DNA of 61,655 nt from Nemertoderma westbladi (GCA_032718475.1 JAUCBJ010006190.1:1-61655), one strand, 5' to 3'. Positions 40,204-52,170 are shown, counted from the stretch's first letter. Translations and numbers: made by a program. The notes: a model not told the origin generated them from the sequence alone.

Positions 40204-41718
40204 CTTGCACCGGAAAGGGACTGAACCTGGGACCTCCTCATTGCACCGGAAAGGGACTGAACCTGGGACCTCCTCATTGCACCGGAAGGGGACTGAACCT
40301 GGGACCTCCTCATTGCACCGGAAGGGGACTGAACCTGGGACCTCCTCATTGCACCGGAAGGGGACTGAACCTGGGACCTCCTCATTGCACCGGAAAGGGA
40401 CTGAACCTGGGACCTCCTCATTGCACCGGAAAGGGACTGAACCTGGGACCTCCTCATTGCACCGGAAAGGGACTGAACCTGGGACCTCCTCATTGCACCG
40501 GAAAGGGACTGAACCTGGGACCTCCTCATTGCACCGGAAAGGGACTGAACCTGGGACCTCCTCATTGCACCGGAAGGGGACTGAACCTGGGACCTCCTCA
40601 TTGCACCGGGAGGGGACTGAACCTGGGACCTTCTCATTGCACCGGAAGGGGACTGAACCTGGGACCTCCTCATTGCACCTGAAGGGGACTGAACCTGGGA
40701 CCTCCTCATTGCACCGGAAGGGGACTGAACCTGGGACCTCCTCATTGCACCGGAAGGGGACTGAACCTGGGACCTCCTCATTGCACCGGAAAGGGACTGA
40801 ACCTGGGACCTCCTCATTGCACCGGAAAGGGACTGAACCTGGGACCTCCTCATTGCACCGGAAGGGGACTGAACCTGGGACCTCCTCATTGCACCGGAAA
40901 GGGACTGAACCTGGGACCTCCTCATTGCACCGGAAAGGGACTGAACCTGGGACCTCCTCATTGCACCGGAAAGGGACTGAACCTGGGACCTCCTCATTGC
41001 ACCAGAAAGGGACTGAACCTGGGACCTCCTCATTGCACCGGAAAGGGACTGAACCTGGGACCTCCTCATTGCACCGGAAAGGGACTGAACCTGGGACCTC
41101 CTCATTGCACCGGAAGGGGACTGAACCTGGGACCTCCTCATTGCACCGGAAGGGGACTGAACCTGGGACCTCCTCATTGCACCGGAAAGGGACTGAACCT
41201 GGGACCTCCTCATTGCACCGGAAAGGGACTGAACCTGGGACCTCCTCATTGCACCGGAAAGGGACTGAACCTGGGACCTCCTCATTGCACCGGAAAGGGA
41301 CTGAACCTGTGACCTCCTCATTGCACCGGAAAGGAACTGAACCTGGGACCTCCTCATTGCACCGGAAAGGGACTGAACCTGGGACCTCCTCATTGCACCG
41401 GAAGGGGACTGAACCTGGGACCTCCTCATTGCACCGGAAGGGGACTGAACCTGGGACCTCCTCATTGCTCCGGAAAGGGACTGAACCTGGGACCTCCTCA
41501 TTACACCGGAAAGGGACTGAACCTGGGACCTCCTCATTGCACCGGAAAGGGACTGAACCTGGGACCTCCTCATTGCACCGGAAAGGGACTGAACCTTGGA
41601 CCTCCTCATTGCACCGGAAAGGGACTGAACCTGGGACCTCCTCATTGCACCGGAAAGGGACTGAACCTGGGACATCCTCATTGCACCGGAAAGGGACTGA
41701 ACCTGGGACCTCCTCATT
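40204..41718. repeat. 36-bp minisatellite array
   Basis: About 42 units containing ttgcaccggaaagggactga and acctgggacctcctca. Polymorphism is mainly gaaaggg versus gaagggg. Twelve-residue repeats are open in frames on both strands because 36 is a multiple of three. I do not treat them as genes, since the frames begin and end in flanking sequence without any protein-like feature. Confidence 0.97.
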
Positions 41719-42445
41719 TATTGACAGAATCACAAGTGGACCAAGTGAAAAGTTTGGCTTGAGATAATGCAGGCAAATATTGCGAGAGGAATCAGTTATG
41801 TTTTACAATGGGTGTTTAAAAAATCGCAAATTCTTTGCGGAATAGTTAAGGGGGATCTGTCTCTGTGTTTCTTAAATTTCCTTAAGCCCATCAATTCGAA
41901 TGGCCATGTAATACTGTCGCTCTATTCAACTGACTACTGGAGACCTGCGTAGGTAGAGGACTGATTGGGACATCATCCAGCCGTTTGATTTAAGCGAAAC
42001 GATGAGAATTTCAATTAGGAAAGAATTTTACAAACATGCTTTTAGCGGGATACAGAGAGACCGAGATGTTATCAGAATCCCGGGATTTGTTCTCTGATTG
42101 CAGGATTTTGAGCGACTGAGATGGACTTGAAAGAATCCGCACTGCCTTTGGCACTGACTTTCATTAATATTGCTTTCAAGGGAGAAATAATAGGAACAGC
42201 TTGGCTTTATCGCTATTGATTTCATCTATAATGATTGTTTGTCGCGTTCACTCTATAATGGAAGAACATTTCCATGGTTCGGTCGGAGAGGTTGGAAATA
42301 ATTATAGGACTTAATTCAAAGCAATTTTAAAATATTTATAAATTGTGAATTAACGCGCCGAACAGAAATATATGGATAACTTCCAAGCACATCGATGGGA
42401 ATAGAAACAAACCAAACTGTCAGTAAATCAGTAAACCTGTAAACC
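41719..42445. other. single-copy spacer, nothing recognised
   Basis: About 730 bp of unique sequence. Frames of 61 and 65 codons on opposite strands show no recognisable motif, and no neurexin EGF pattern was found. Confidence 0.55.
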
Positions 42446-45400
42446 CTATGATTTCTACCAACCCGGCTATTATTTATTACCCCGGTGCAGTATAATTTCC
42501 ACCAACCCGGCTATTATTTATTACCCCGGTGCAGTATGATTTCCACCAACCCGGCTATTATTTATTACCCCGGTGCAGTATGAGTTCCACCAACCCGGCT
42601 ATTATTTATTACGCCGGTGCAGTATGATTTCCACCAACCCGGCTATTATTTATTACCCCGGTGCAGTATGATTTCCACCAACCCGGCTATTATTTATTAC
42701 GCCGGTGCAGTATGATTTCCACCAACCCAGCTATTATTTATTACCCCGGTGCAGTATGATTTCCACCAACCCGGCTATTATTTATTACCCCGGTGCAGTA
42801 TGATTTCCAGCAACCCGGCGATTATTTATTAACCCGGTGCAGTAGGATTTCCACCAACCCGGCTATTATTTATTACCCCGGTGCAGTATGATTTCCACCA
42901 ACCCGGCTATTATTTATTACCCCGGTGCAGTATGATTTCCACCAACCCGGCTATTATTTATTACCCCGGTGCAGTATGATTCCACCAACCCGGCTATTAT
43001 TTATTACGCCGGTGCAGTATGATTTCCACCAACCCGGCTATTATTTATTACCCCGGTGCAGTATGATTTCCACCAACCCGGCTATTATTTATTACGCCGG
43101 TGCAGTATGATTTCCACCAACCCGGCTATTATTTATTACCCCGGTGCAGTATGATTTCCACCAACCCGGCTATTATTTATTACCCCGGTGCAGTATGATT
43201 TCCAGCAACCCGGCGATTATTTATTAACCCGGTGCAGTATGATTTCCACCAACCCGGCTATTATTTATTACCCCGGTGCAGTATGATTTCCATGAACCCG
43301 GCGGTTAATTATTACCCCGGTGCAGTATGATTTCCAGCAACCCGGCGATTATTTATTAACCCGGTGCAGTATGATTTCCACCAACCCTGCTATTATTTAC
43401 TACCCCGGTGCAGTATGATTTCCACCAACCCGGCTATTATTTATTAACCCGGTGCAGTATGATTTCCACCAACCCGGCTATTATTTATTACCCCGGTGCA
43501 GTATGATTTCCACCAACCCAGCTATTATTTATTACCCGGTGTAGTATGATTTCCAGCAACCCGGCTATTATTTATTACCCCGGTGCAGTATGATTTCCAC
43601 CAACCCGGCTATTATTTATTACGCCGGTGCAGTTTGATTTCCACCAACCGAACCCGGCTATTATTTATTACCCCGGTGCAGTATGATTTCCACCAACCCG
43701 GCTATTATTTATTACCCGGTGAAGTATGATTTCCAGCAACCCGGCTATTATTTATTACCCCGGTGCAGTATGATTTCCACCAACCCGGCTATTATTTATT
43801 ACCCCGGTGCAGTATGATTTCCACCAACCCGGCGATTATTCATTACCCCGGTGCAGTATGATTTCCACCAACCCGGCTATTATTTATTACGCCGGTGCTG
43901 TTTGATTTCCACCAACCGAACCCGGCTATTATTTAATACCCCGGTGCAGTATGATTTCCACCAACCCGGCCATTATTTATTACCCCGGTGCAGTATGATT
44001 TCCACCAACCCGGCGATTAATTATTACCCCGGTGCAGTATGATTTCCACGAACCCGGCGGTTAATTATTACCCCGGTGCAGTATGATTTCCAGCAACCCG
44101 GCGATTATTTATTAACCCGGTTCAGTATGATTTCCACCAACCCGGCGATTAATTATTTCCCCGGTGCAGTATGATTTCAACGAACCCGGCTATTGTTTAT
44201 TACCCCGGTGCAGTATGATTTCCACCAACCCGGCTATTATTTATTACCCGGTGCAGTATGATTTCCAGCAACCCGGCTATTATTTATTACCCCGGTGCAG
44301 TATGATTTCCACCAACCCGGCTATTATTTATTACCCCGGTGCAGTATGATTTCCACCAACCCGGCGATTATTCATTACCCCGGTGCAGTATGATTTCCAA
44401 CAACCCGGCTATTATTTATTACGCCGGTGCAGTTTGATTTCCACCAACCGAACCCGGCTATTATTTAATACCCCGGTGCAGTATGATTTCCACCAACCCG
44501 GCCATTATTTATTACCCCGGTGCAGTATGATTTCCACCAACCCGGCGATTAACTATTACCCCGGTGCAGTATGATTTCCACGAACCCGGCGGTTAATTAT
44601 TACCCCGGTGCAGTATGATTTCCACAAACCCGGCTATTATTTAATACCCCTGTGCAGTATGATTTCCAGCAACCCGGCGATTATTTATTCACCCGGTGTA
44701 GTATGATTTCCACCAACCCGGCTATTATTTATTACCCCGGTGCAGTATGATTTCCACCAACCCGGCTATTATTTATTACCCCGGTGCAGTATGATTACCA
44801 GCAACACGGCGATTATTTATATACCCGGTGCAGTATGATTTCCACGAACCCGGCTATTATTTAATACCCCTGTGCAGTATGATTTCCAGCAACCCGGCGA
44901 TTATTTATTAACCCGGTGTAGTATGATTTCCACCAACCCTGCTATTATTTAATACCCCGGTGCAGTATGATTTCCAACAATCCGGCTATTATTTATTACC
45001 CCGGTGCAGTATGATTTCCAGCAACCCGGCGATTATTTATTAACCCGGTGCAGTATGATTTCCAGCAACCCGGCGATTAATTATTTCCCCGGTGCAGTAT
45101 GATTTCAACGAACCCGGCTATTGTTTATTACCCCGGTGCAGTATGATTTCCACCAACCCGGCTATTATTTATTACCCGGTGCAGTATGATTTCCAGCAAC
45201 CCGGCTATTATTTATTACCCCGGTGCAGTATGATTTCCACCAACCCGGCTATTATTTATTACCCCGGTGCAGTATGATTTCCACCAACCCGGCGATTATT
45301 CATTACCCCGGTGCAGTATGATTTCCAACAACCCGGCTATTATTTATTACGCCGGTGCAGTTTGATTTCCACCAACCGAACCCGGCTATTATTTAATACC

Positions 45401-46872
45401 CCGGTGCAGTATGATTTCCACCAACCCGGCCATTATTTATTACCCCGGTGCAGTATGATTTCCACCAACCCGGCGATTAACTATTACCCCGGTGCAGTAT
45501 GATTTCCACGAACCCGGCGGTTAATTATTACCCCGGTGCAGTATGATTTCCAGCAACCCGGCGATTATTTATTAACCCGGTGCAGTATGATTTCCACCAA
45601 CCCGGCGATTAATTATTTCCCCGGTACAGTATGATTTCAACGAACCCGGCTATTGTTTATTACCCCGGTGCAGTATGATTTCCACGAACCCGGCTATTAT
45701 TTAAAACCCCGTTGCAGTATGATTTCCACCAACCCGGCTATTATTTATTACCCCGGTGCAGTATGATTTCCAGCAACAAGGCGATTATTTATAAACCCGG
45801 TGCAGTATAATTTCCACGAACCCGGCTATTATTTAATACCCCTGTGCAGTATGATTTCCAGCAACCCGGCGATTATTTATTAACCCGGTGTAGTATGATT
45901 TCCACGAACCCGGCTATTATTTAAAACCCCGGTGCAGTATGATTTCCACCAACCCGGCTATTATTTATTACCCCGGTGCAGTATGATTTCCAGCATCAAG
46001 GCGATTATTTATATACCCGGTGCAGTATGATTTCCACAAACCCGGCTATTATTTAATACCCCTGTGCAGTATGATTTCCAGCAACCCGGCGATTATTTAT
46101 TAACCCGGTGTAGTATGATTTCCACCAACCCGGCTATTATTTATTACCCCGGTGCAGTATGATTTCCACCAACCCGGCTATTATTTATTACCCCGGTGCA
46201 GTATGATTTCCAGCAACACGGCGATTATTTATATACCCGGTGCAGTATGATTTCCACGAACCCGGCTATTATTTAATACCCCTGTGCAGTATGATTTCCA
46301 GCAACCCGGCGATTATTTATTAACCCGGTGTAGTATGATTTCCACCAACCCTGCTATTATTTAATACCCCGGTGCAGTATGATTTCCAACAATCCGGCTA
46401 TTATTTATTACCCCGGTGCAGTATGATTTCCAGCAACCCGGCGATTATTTATTAACCCGGTGCAGTATGATTTCCAGCAACCCGGCTATTATTTATTACC
46501 CCGGTGCAGTATGATTTCCACCAACCCGGCTATTATTTATTACCCCGGTGCAGTATGATTTCCAGCAACACGGCGATTATTTATATACCCGGTGCAGTAT
46601 GATTTCCACGAACCCGGCTATTATTTAATACCGCTGTGCAGTATGATTTCCAGCAACCCGGTGATTATTTATTAACCCGGTGTAGTATGATTTCCACCAA
46701 CCCTGCTATTATTTAATACCCCGGTGCAGTATGATTTCCAACAATCCGGCTATTATTTATTACCCCGGTGCAGTATGATTTCCAGCAACCCGGCGATTAT
46801 TTATTAACCCGGTGCAGTATGATTTCCAGCAACCCGGCTATTATTTATTAACCCGGTGCAGTATGATTTCTA
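42446..46872. repeat. 44-bp minisatellite array
   Basis: About 100 units with period 44 (for example gtgcag at 42485 and 42529) containing gtgcagtatgatttccacca and acccggctattatttattac. It is more heterogeneous than the other arrays: variants include gcgattatt, taacccggtg, cagcaaccc, cacgaaccc and a 4-5-bp insertion (ccaaccgaacccgg). A 928-bp offset duplication is reported in the findings. Confidence 0.96.
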
Positions 46873-47103
46873 CTATGATAATATACGAAGTGTAAGGTTT
46901 TATTGATCTCACCACATAGTGGATGGCGGATAAATATAACGACGAAATAGAAAGAAGTAAAAAAAGTAACGGAAAACATTCTCTCACACTCATTTTCTTT
47001 AGCGAAATTCAGGAATTCTGTCCTGGTGTGTTGAGTTTTCCAGTCGTATGCATTCTAGCACCAACGAAGCGAGTGCCAATAAAAATGTTTCCAACTCTTC
47101 TAT
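46873..47103. other. short single-copy spacer
   Basis: Unique sequence between the 44-bp and 31-bp arrays. Nothing recognised. Confidence 0.55.
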
Positions 47104-47608
47104 AGCTCAACCACTCAGTCAGAATACTCAACCAAACTCAACCACTCAGTCAGAATACTCAACCAAACTCAACCACTCAGTCAGAATACTCAACCAAACT
47201 CAACCACTCAGTCAGAATACTCAACCAAACTCAACCACTCAGTCAGAATACTCAACCAAACTCAACCACTCAGTCAGAATACTCAACCAAACTCAACCAC
47301 TCAGTCAGAATACTCAACCAAACTCAACCACGCAGTCAGAATACTCAACCAAACTCAACCACTCAGTAAGAATACTCAACCAAACTCAACCACTCAGTAA
47401 GAATACTCAACCAAACTCAACCACTCAGTAAGAATACTCAACCAAACTCAACCACTCAGTAAGAATACTCAACCAAACTCAACCACTCAGTAAGAATACT
47501 CTACCAAACTCAACCACTCAGTAAGAATACTCAATCAAACTCAACCACTCAGTCAGAATACTCAACCAAACTCAACCACTCAGTCAGAATACTCAATTAA
47601 ACTCAACC
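47104..47608. repeat. 31-bp minisatellite array, left of LINE
   Basis: About 16 units of 31 bp containing actcaaccactcagtcagaa and tactcaaccaa. A cagtaag variant is clustered at about 47365-47530. It is interrupted by the LINE at 47608. Confidence 0.96.
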
Positions 47609-49030
47609 TACTACTACTACTAGGTCGAGCGAACTCGGACAGTGGAAATGAGATCCTTCCAGGCTTCCCGATTCTCCATAGTTGTCGCAATTTCGTTTCT
47701 CCCAAGTTCAGTATCCCTTTCAAGTTGATCTATATATGTTATGGCCGGTCGTCCACGACTACGCTTTCCATGAGTTGGTTGCCAGAGAAGTAGATCTGGT
47801 ATGACCTCGTCTTTACTTCGCCAGCAGTGCCCACTGAATCTTAATCTGCGTTCACGGAGGGTGGTTGATACAGGTGGTATTGTACCATAAAGCTCGGCGT
47901 TTGTCATGTGTTGTCTCCAGCTGATGTTTAGGGCTGCCCTTAGTAGTCTTGTGTAGCAACCATCAATTCGTTGTTCAAGTGATTTAGTCAGTGTCCAGGT
48001 CTCACCCCCATATAAAAATACACTTTCCACTGTGGCTTGAAAGAACTTAGTCTTCAGGTGCCTGGAGAGTTCTGATTTCCAGATGGTATCCATTTTTGAT
48101 AGAGCTACCCAAGCCTTTGCTTTCCTAACTTCTATGTCCTTTTTGTTACTCTCTATCCATGATCCAAGGTACTGGAAGTCATCGACCTTCCTTAGTTGAT
48201 TATTATCAATGGTTGTCAAGTATCCATCAACATTAAAGGTCATGAATTCGGTCTTGGTAGCATTTATATGCAATCCAACCTCCTTAGCAGCCCTCTCCAC
48301 TTTATTTAGTAGAAGCTGTGCATCTGCTAGCGTATTAGAGAGCAGGGCGATGTCATCCGCAAAGTCGGTGTCTGTGACTGTAGTTGCCGGATATCTACTA
48401 CTTCTGCGTTCTTGAAGTGTGAATCCCAGATCTTCACCCTTTGTGGCCGTCCTCATTGCGTAATCCAGCACAATTACAAATAGTAATGGTACTAATGTGT
48501 CACCTTGCAGTACGCCAGCCAGGATTGAGAAAAACTCAGTTTCACCATCTGGTGAGAGTACCTGCGCTTCTGTGTCACAATATAACAATCCAATGCCAGC
48601 AACAATTACTTCTGGTATTCCATAAGCTCTTAGGATTTCAAGCATTTTACCTCTATGGATGGAGTCGAATGCCTTCTTGAAGTCCACAAAAGTCATGACT
48701 GCGGGGAGATTCTTTGACTTAATTCCTTCAATCAGTCTCCGTAGTGCAAGTATCTGAGCTATTGTTGATCTACTTGGTCGAAATCCGTTTTGGCTCTTAC
48801 GCAGTAGTTTCTCTATGTGAGGCCTAATCCTATATAGAATCATTTTATTGTATATTTTGGCAGCTACCACAAGCAGACAGATCCCACGATAGTTTGTTGG
48901 TATGCCGAGGTCTCCTTTCTTGGGGAGAGGCTTTAGTTGACCTTTAGTCCAAATTGGTGGTGGCTTTTCCCCTTTTAACATCCGGTTGCAAACATTCAAT
49001 AATGGTCTGTTTAGCTGTATAATGGTCTGT
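47608..49030 (-). mobile_element. 5'-truncated non-LTR retrotransposon (LINE) inserted in 31-bp array
   Basis: The element is read on the minus strand. Its 3' end is five TAG triplets (47608-47622), a microsatellite tail of the kind seen in some LINE clades. The 5' end stops abruptly at 49030, and the endonuclease domain is absent. The 10-bp sequence aaactcaacc occurs on both sides (47599-47608 and 49031-49040). Removing the element plus one copy restores the 31-bp array in phase, so this looks like a target-site duplication, although the same 10 bp is also part of the repeat unit. The clade is uncertain; the GVLQGDTL form of the RT motif suggests an RTE-like or related group. Confidence 0.85.
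47620..49030 (-). CDS. LINE reverse transcriptase, N-terminally truncated
   Basis: This is the reverse-transcriptase and C-terminal part of a LINE ORF2-type polyprotein, which copies element RNA into the genome at a nicked target. The frame is open from flanking repeat at 49059 to a TAG stop at 47620. Counted from that first Met, residue 11 or so onward is element-derived. Visible motifs are LPKKGD and NYRGI (about 46-60), NGFRPSRST (91-99), the palm motif FVDFKKAFDS (124-133), AGVLQGDTLVPLLF (181-194), the catalytic FADD (233-236), a LHINATKTEF block (263-272) and DDFQYLGSW (293-301). The tail has the usual RRLRFSGHCWR and HGKRSRGRP segments. There are no internal stops or frameshifts, so insertion was probably recent. 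The apurinic endonuclease domain and any ORF1 are missing, so this copy is not autonomous. The initiator is unknown. Confidence 0.88.
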
Positions 49031-49395
49031 AAACTCAACCACTCAGTCAGAATACTCAATCAAACTCAACCACTCAGTCAGAATACTCAACCAAACTTAA
49101 CCACTCAGTCAGAATACTCAACCAAACTCAACCACTCAGTCAGAATACTCAACCAAACTCAACCACTCAGTCAGAATACTCAACCAAACTCAACCACTCA
49201 GTCACAATACTCAACCAAACTCAACCACTCAGTCAGAATACTCAACCAAACTCAACCACTCAGTCAGAATACTCAACCAAACTCAACCACTCAGTCAGAA
49301 TACTCAACCAAACTCAACCACTCAGTCAGAATACTCAACCAAACTCAACCACTCAGTAAGAATACTCAACCAAACTCAACCACACAGTCAGAATA
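49031..49395. repeat. 31-bp minisatellite array, right of LINE
   Basis: About 12 more units of the same family. It continues the left block in phase once the LINE and one copy of aaactcaacc are removed. Confidence 0.96.
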
Positions 49396-49673
49396 GTTGA
49401 ATTTCGCTAAACTGTAACTGTGTTTTCTTCTCCCACATGAAGTAAAAAGATTTAATTTAGATTTTTCTTATTGATTAATTGGCTAAAGCTAAATAAATAT
49501 TGAAAGTATTCCATCGGAATTATAAACCGACAAACCGATAAACCGAAAACCGACAAGCCGCAGTAATAAAAAGAAAGCGATAAAAAATACCAACTCCAGA
49601 AAAACAATCTTTCGCAAACTTTAAAAATCCTTAACATCATTAATCCGAAATAAAAGTAGATAAATACCTTTAC
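49396..49673. other. AT-rich sequence downstream of the predicted microexon
   Basis: Probably neurexin intron if the microexon is real. On the minus strand I looked for the cysteine spacing of the expected EGF domain and did not find it. Confidence 0.5.
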
Positions 49674-49697
49674 CGGGTCTAGAAATATCCAGGTTTC
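49674..49697 (-). CDS. predicted 24-nt neurexin microexon between LNS5 and EGF domain
   Basis: In the transcript direction a pyrimidine-rich acceptor (TTCTGTTTGAATTTTAACAG) precedes 24 nt that end at a GTAAAG donor (49673-49668). The segment is a multiple of three. Entered in phase 1 from GCA-G of the previous exon it reads G-NLDISRP without a stop and leaves in phase 1, so it can be included or skipped without changing the frame. It lies 184 nt after the LNS5 exon. Mammalian neurexins have, as I recall, a small alternative exon (splice site 6) between LNS5 and the third EGF domain, so the position is apt. The peptide itself cannot be recognised by similarity. A chance acceptor-donor pair in AT-rich intron is the main alternative. 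Confidence 0.5.
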
Positions 49698-49881
49698 CTG
49701 TTAAAATTCAAACAGAAATAATTTGTAATGAACATAAGTGAACTTCCTACAGAACACACATCATCAGTTCACATCCAATTAATTATTATACTGTAATCTA
49801 TTAATTTACATTATAATATTAGGTTGGTTATTGTTAATATTAATATAATATTACGTCGTGGTATATTATAGTAATACCAAC

Positions 49882-50033
49882 CTGCACATCCTTCTATAAT
49901 CTCATTTGGATGTTTCGTAGTACCGCCGAGTAGACGCGGCGATTGTCCGTTTAAATCCAGGGAATTTAAACAGCCTTGAAACCCGACCCGGGATTGAACC
50001 TTGATAGCTAGCGAATCCTCCTCAAACAAATCA
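49882..50033 (-). CDS. alpha-neurexin exon, C-terminal end of LNS5
   Basis: This 152-nt exon is one completing base, 50 codons and one trailing base. It continues the preceding neurexin exon in frame: YIGGVS, then Y formed across the junction, then DLFEEDSLAIKVQSRVGFQG. The rest holds the diagnostic LNS ending GFQGCLNSLDLNG and IIEGCAG; its two Cys are the usual terminal disulfide pair of LNS domains. The acceptor is AATTTTTAG before 50033. The donor is CAG/GTTGGT at 49882/49881, weaker than consensus but with a good CAG on the exon side. The exon lies about 10.6 kb from its upstream partner, across an intron filled with minisatellites. The open frame continues upstream and downstream, but those codons are intronic and bear no similarity to neurexin. 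EGF residues should come next and do not follow directly. Confidence 0.88.
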
Positions 50034-50199
50034 CTAAAAATTATTAAAATACAAATAATAAAATTGCTGACCAAAAACAATTAAATTTAATTTTACCAAG
50101 ACCAATTTAATATAAATAAAAAGTTATGATTTTATTTCATACAAAATTAGACGCGGTTAGCGGTAGAGGAACTCAGAAATTCTGATTAAATAATTGTAG

Positions 50200-50908
50200 G
50201 ATCAGTAGGATAATTAGGATCAGTAGTTTCATTAGGATCAGTAGGATCATTAGGATCATTAGGATCAGTAGGATCAGTAGGATCAGTAGGATAATTAGGA
50301 TCAGTAGGATCTTTAGGATCAGTAGGATCATTAGGATCATTAGGATCATTAGGATCATTAGGATCAGTAGGATCAGTAGGATCAGTAGGATAAATAGGAT
50401 CAGTAGTTTCATTAGGATCAGTAGGATCAGTAGGATCAGTAGGATCAGTAGGATCAGTAGGATAATTAGGATCAGTAGGATCAGTAGGATAATTAGGATC
50501 ATTAGGATCATTAGGATCAGTAGGATCAGTAGGATCAGTAGGATAATTAGGATCATTACGATCAGTAGGATAATTAGGATCATTAGGATCAGTAGGATCA
50601 TTAGGATCATTAGGATCAGTAGGATCAGTAGGATAAATAGGATCAGTAGTTTCATTAGGATCAGTAGGATAATTAGGATCATTAGGATCAGTAGGATCAT
50701 TACGATCAGTAGGATAATTAGGATCATTAGAATCAGTAGGATCATTAGGATCAGTAGGATCATTAGGATCAGTAGGATCAGTAGGATCAGTAGGATCATT
50801 AGGATCATTAGGATCAGTAGGATCAGTAGGATCAGTAGGATCAGTAGGATAATTAGGATCATTAGGATCAGTAGGATCATTAGGATCAGTAGGATCATTA
50901 GGATCAGC
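50200..50908. repeat. 9-bp tandem array
   Basis: About 78 units alternating ggatcagta and ggatcatta with occasional ggataatta, ggatctttag and agtttcatt. It lies inside the neurexin intron, roughly 170 to 875 nt upstream of the 49882-50033 exon in the transcript direction. Apparent DPT/DPN and LIL repeats on the minus strand are by-products. Confidence 0.96.
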
Positions 50909-50929
50909 ATAATGTTTGAGTTGAGTATT

Positions 50930-52170
50930 CGGTTCGGACAATTCGGTTCGGACAATTCGGTGCGGACAATTCGGTGCGGACAATTTGGTTCGGACAATAA
51001 TGTTCGGACAATTCGGTTCGGACAATTCGGTTCGGACAATAATGTTCGGACAATTCGGTTCGGACAATTCGGTTCGGACAATAATGTTCGGACAATTCGG
51101 TTCGGACAATTTGGTTCGGACAATTCGTTTCGGTCAATTTGGTTCGGACAATTCGGTGCAGACAATTCGGTGCGGAGAATTCGGTTCGGACAATTCGGTT
51201 CGGACAATAATGTTCGGACAATTCGGTTCGGACAATTTGGTTCGGGCAATTCGTTTCGGACAATTCGGTTCGGACAATTCGGTGCAGACAATTCGGTGCG
51301 GAGAATTCGGTGCGGACAATTCGGTTCGGACAATAATGTTCGGACAATTCGGTTCGGACAATTCGGTTCGAACAATAATGTTCGGACAATTCGGTTCGGA
51401 CAATTTGGTTCGGACAATTCGGTTCGGACAATAATGTTCGGACAATTCGGTTCTGACAATTTGGTTCGCACAATAATGTTCGGACAATTCGGTTCGGCAA
51501 TTCGGTTCGGACAATAATTTTCGGACAATTCGGTTCGTACAATTCGGTGCGGACAATTCGGTGCGGACAATTTGGTTCGGACAATAATGTTCGGACAATT
51601 CGGTTCGGACAATTCGGTTCGGACAATAATGTTCGGACAATTCGGTTCGGACAATTCGGTTCGGACAATTCGGTTCGGACAACTTGGTACGGACAATTCG
51701 GTGCGGACAATTCGGTTCGGACAATAATGTTCGGACAATTCGGTTCGGACAATTCGGTTCGAACAATAATGTTCGGACAATTCGGTTCGGACAATTCGGT
51801 TCGGACAATTCGGTTCGGCCAATTCGGTTCGGACAATTCGGTTCGGACAATTCGGTTCGGACAATTCGATTCGGACAATTCGGTTCAGACAACTCGGTAC
51901 AGACAATTCGGTGCGGACAATTCGGTTCGGACAATTCGGTTCGGACAATTCGATTCGGACAATTCGGTTCGGACAATTCGGTTCGGACAATTCGGTTCGG
52001 ACAATTCGGTTCGGACAATTCGGTTCGGACAAATCGGTTCGGACAACTCGGTACGGACAATTCGGTGCGGACAATTCGGTTCGGACAATTCGGTTCGGAC
52101 AATTCGTTTCAGACAATTCGTTTCGGGCAATTCGGTTCGGACAATTCGGTTCGGACAATTAGGTCACGAA
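50930..52170. repeat. 14-bp tandem array
   Basis: About 88 units of ttcggttcggacaa, with variants aatgttcggacaat, ttcggtgcggacaa, ttggttcggacaa and ctcggtacggacaa. It sits in the neurexin intron immediately beside the 9-bp array, with about 20 bp between them. Confidence 0.96.

Noticed and set aside
40140-41767. Repeat proteins on both strands of the 36-bp array
   Set aside because: Frames are open on both strands at once because the 36-bp unit is stop-free; nothing favours any one of them.
42028-42225. Cys-containing 65-codon minus-strand frame as a neurexin EGF domain
   Set aside because: Cysteine spacing (SQCQRQC, then SKSC) does not fit EGF, and no splice sites match the required phase.
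49452-49640. Possible neurexin EGF exon downstream of the microexon
   Set aside because: The minus-strand frame lacks the six-cysteine EGF spacing and reads as hydrophobic AT-rich intron.
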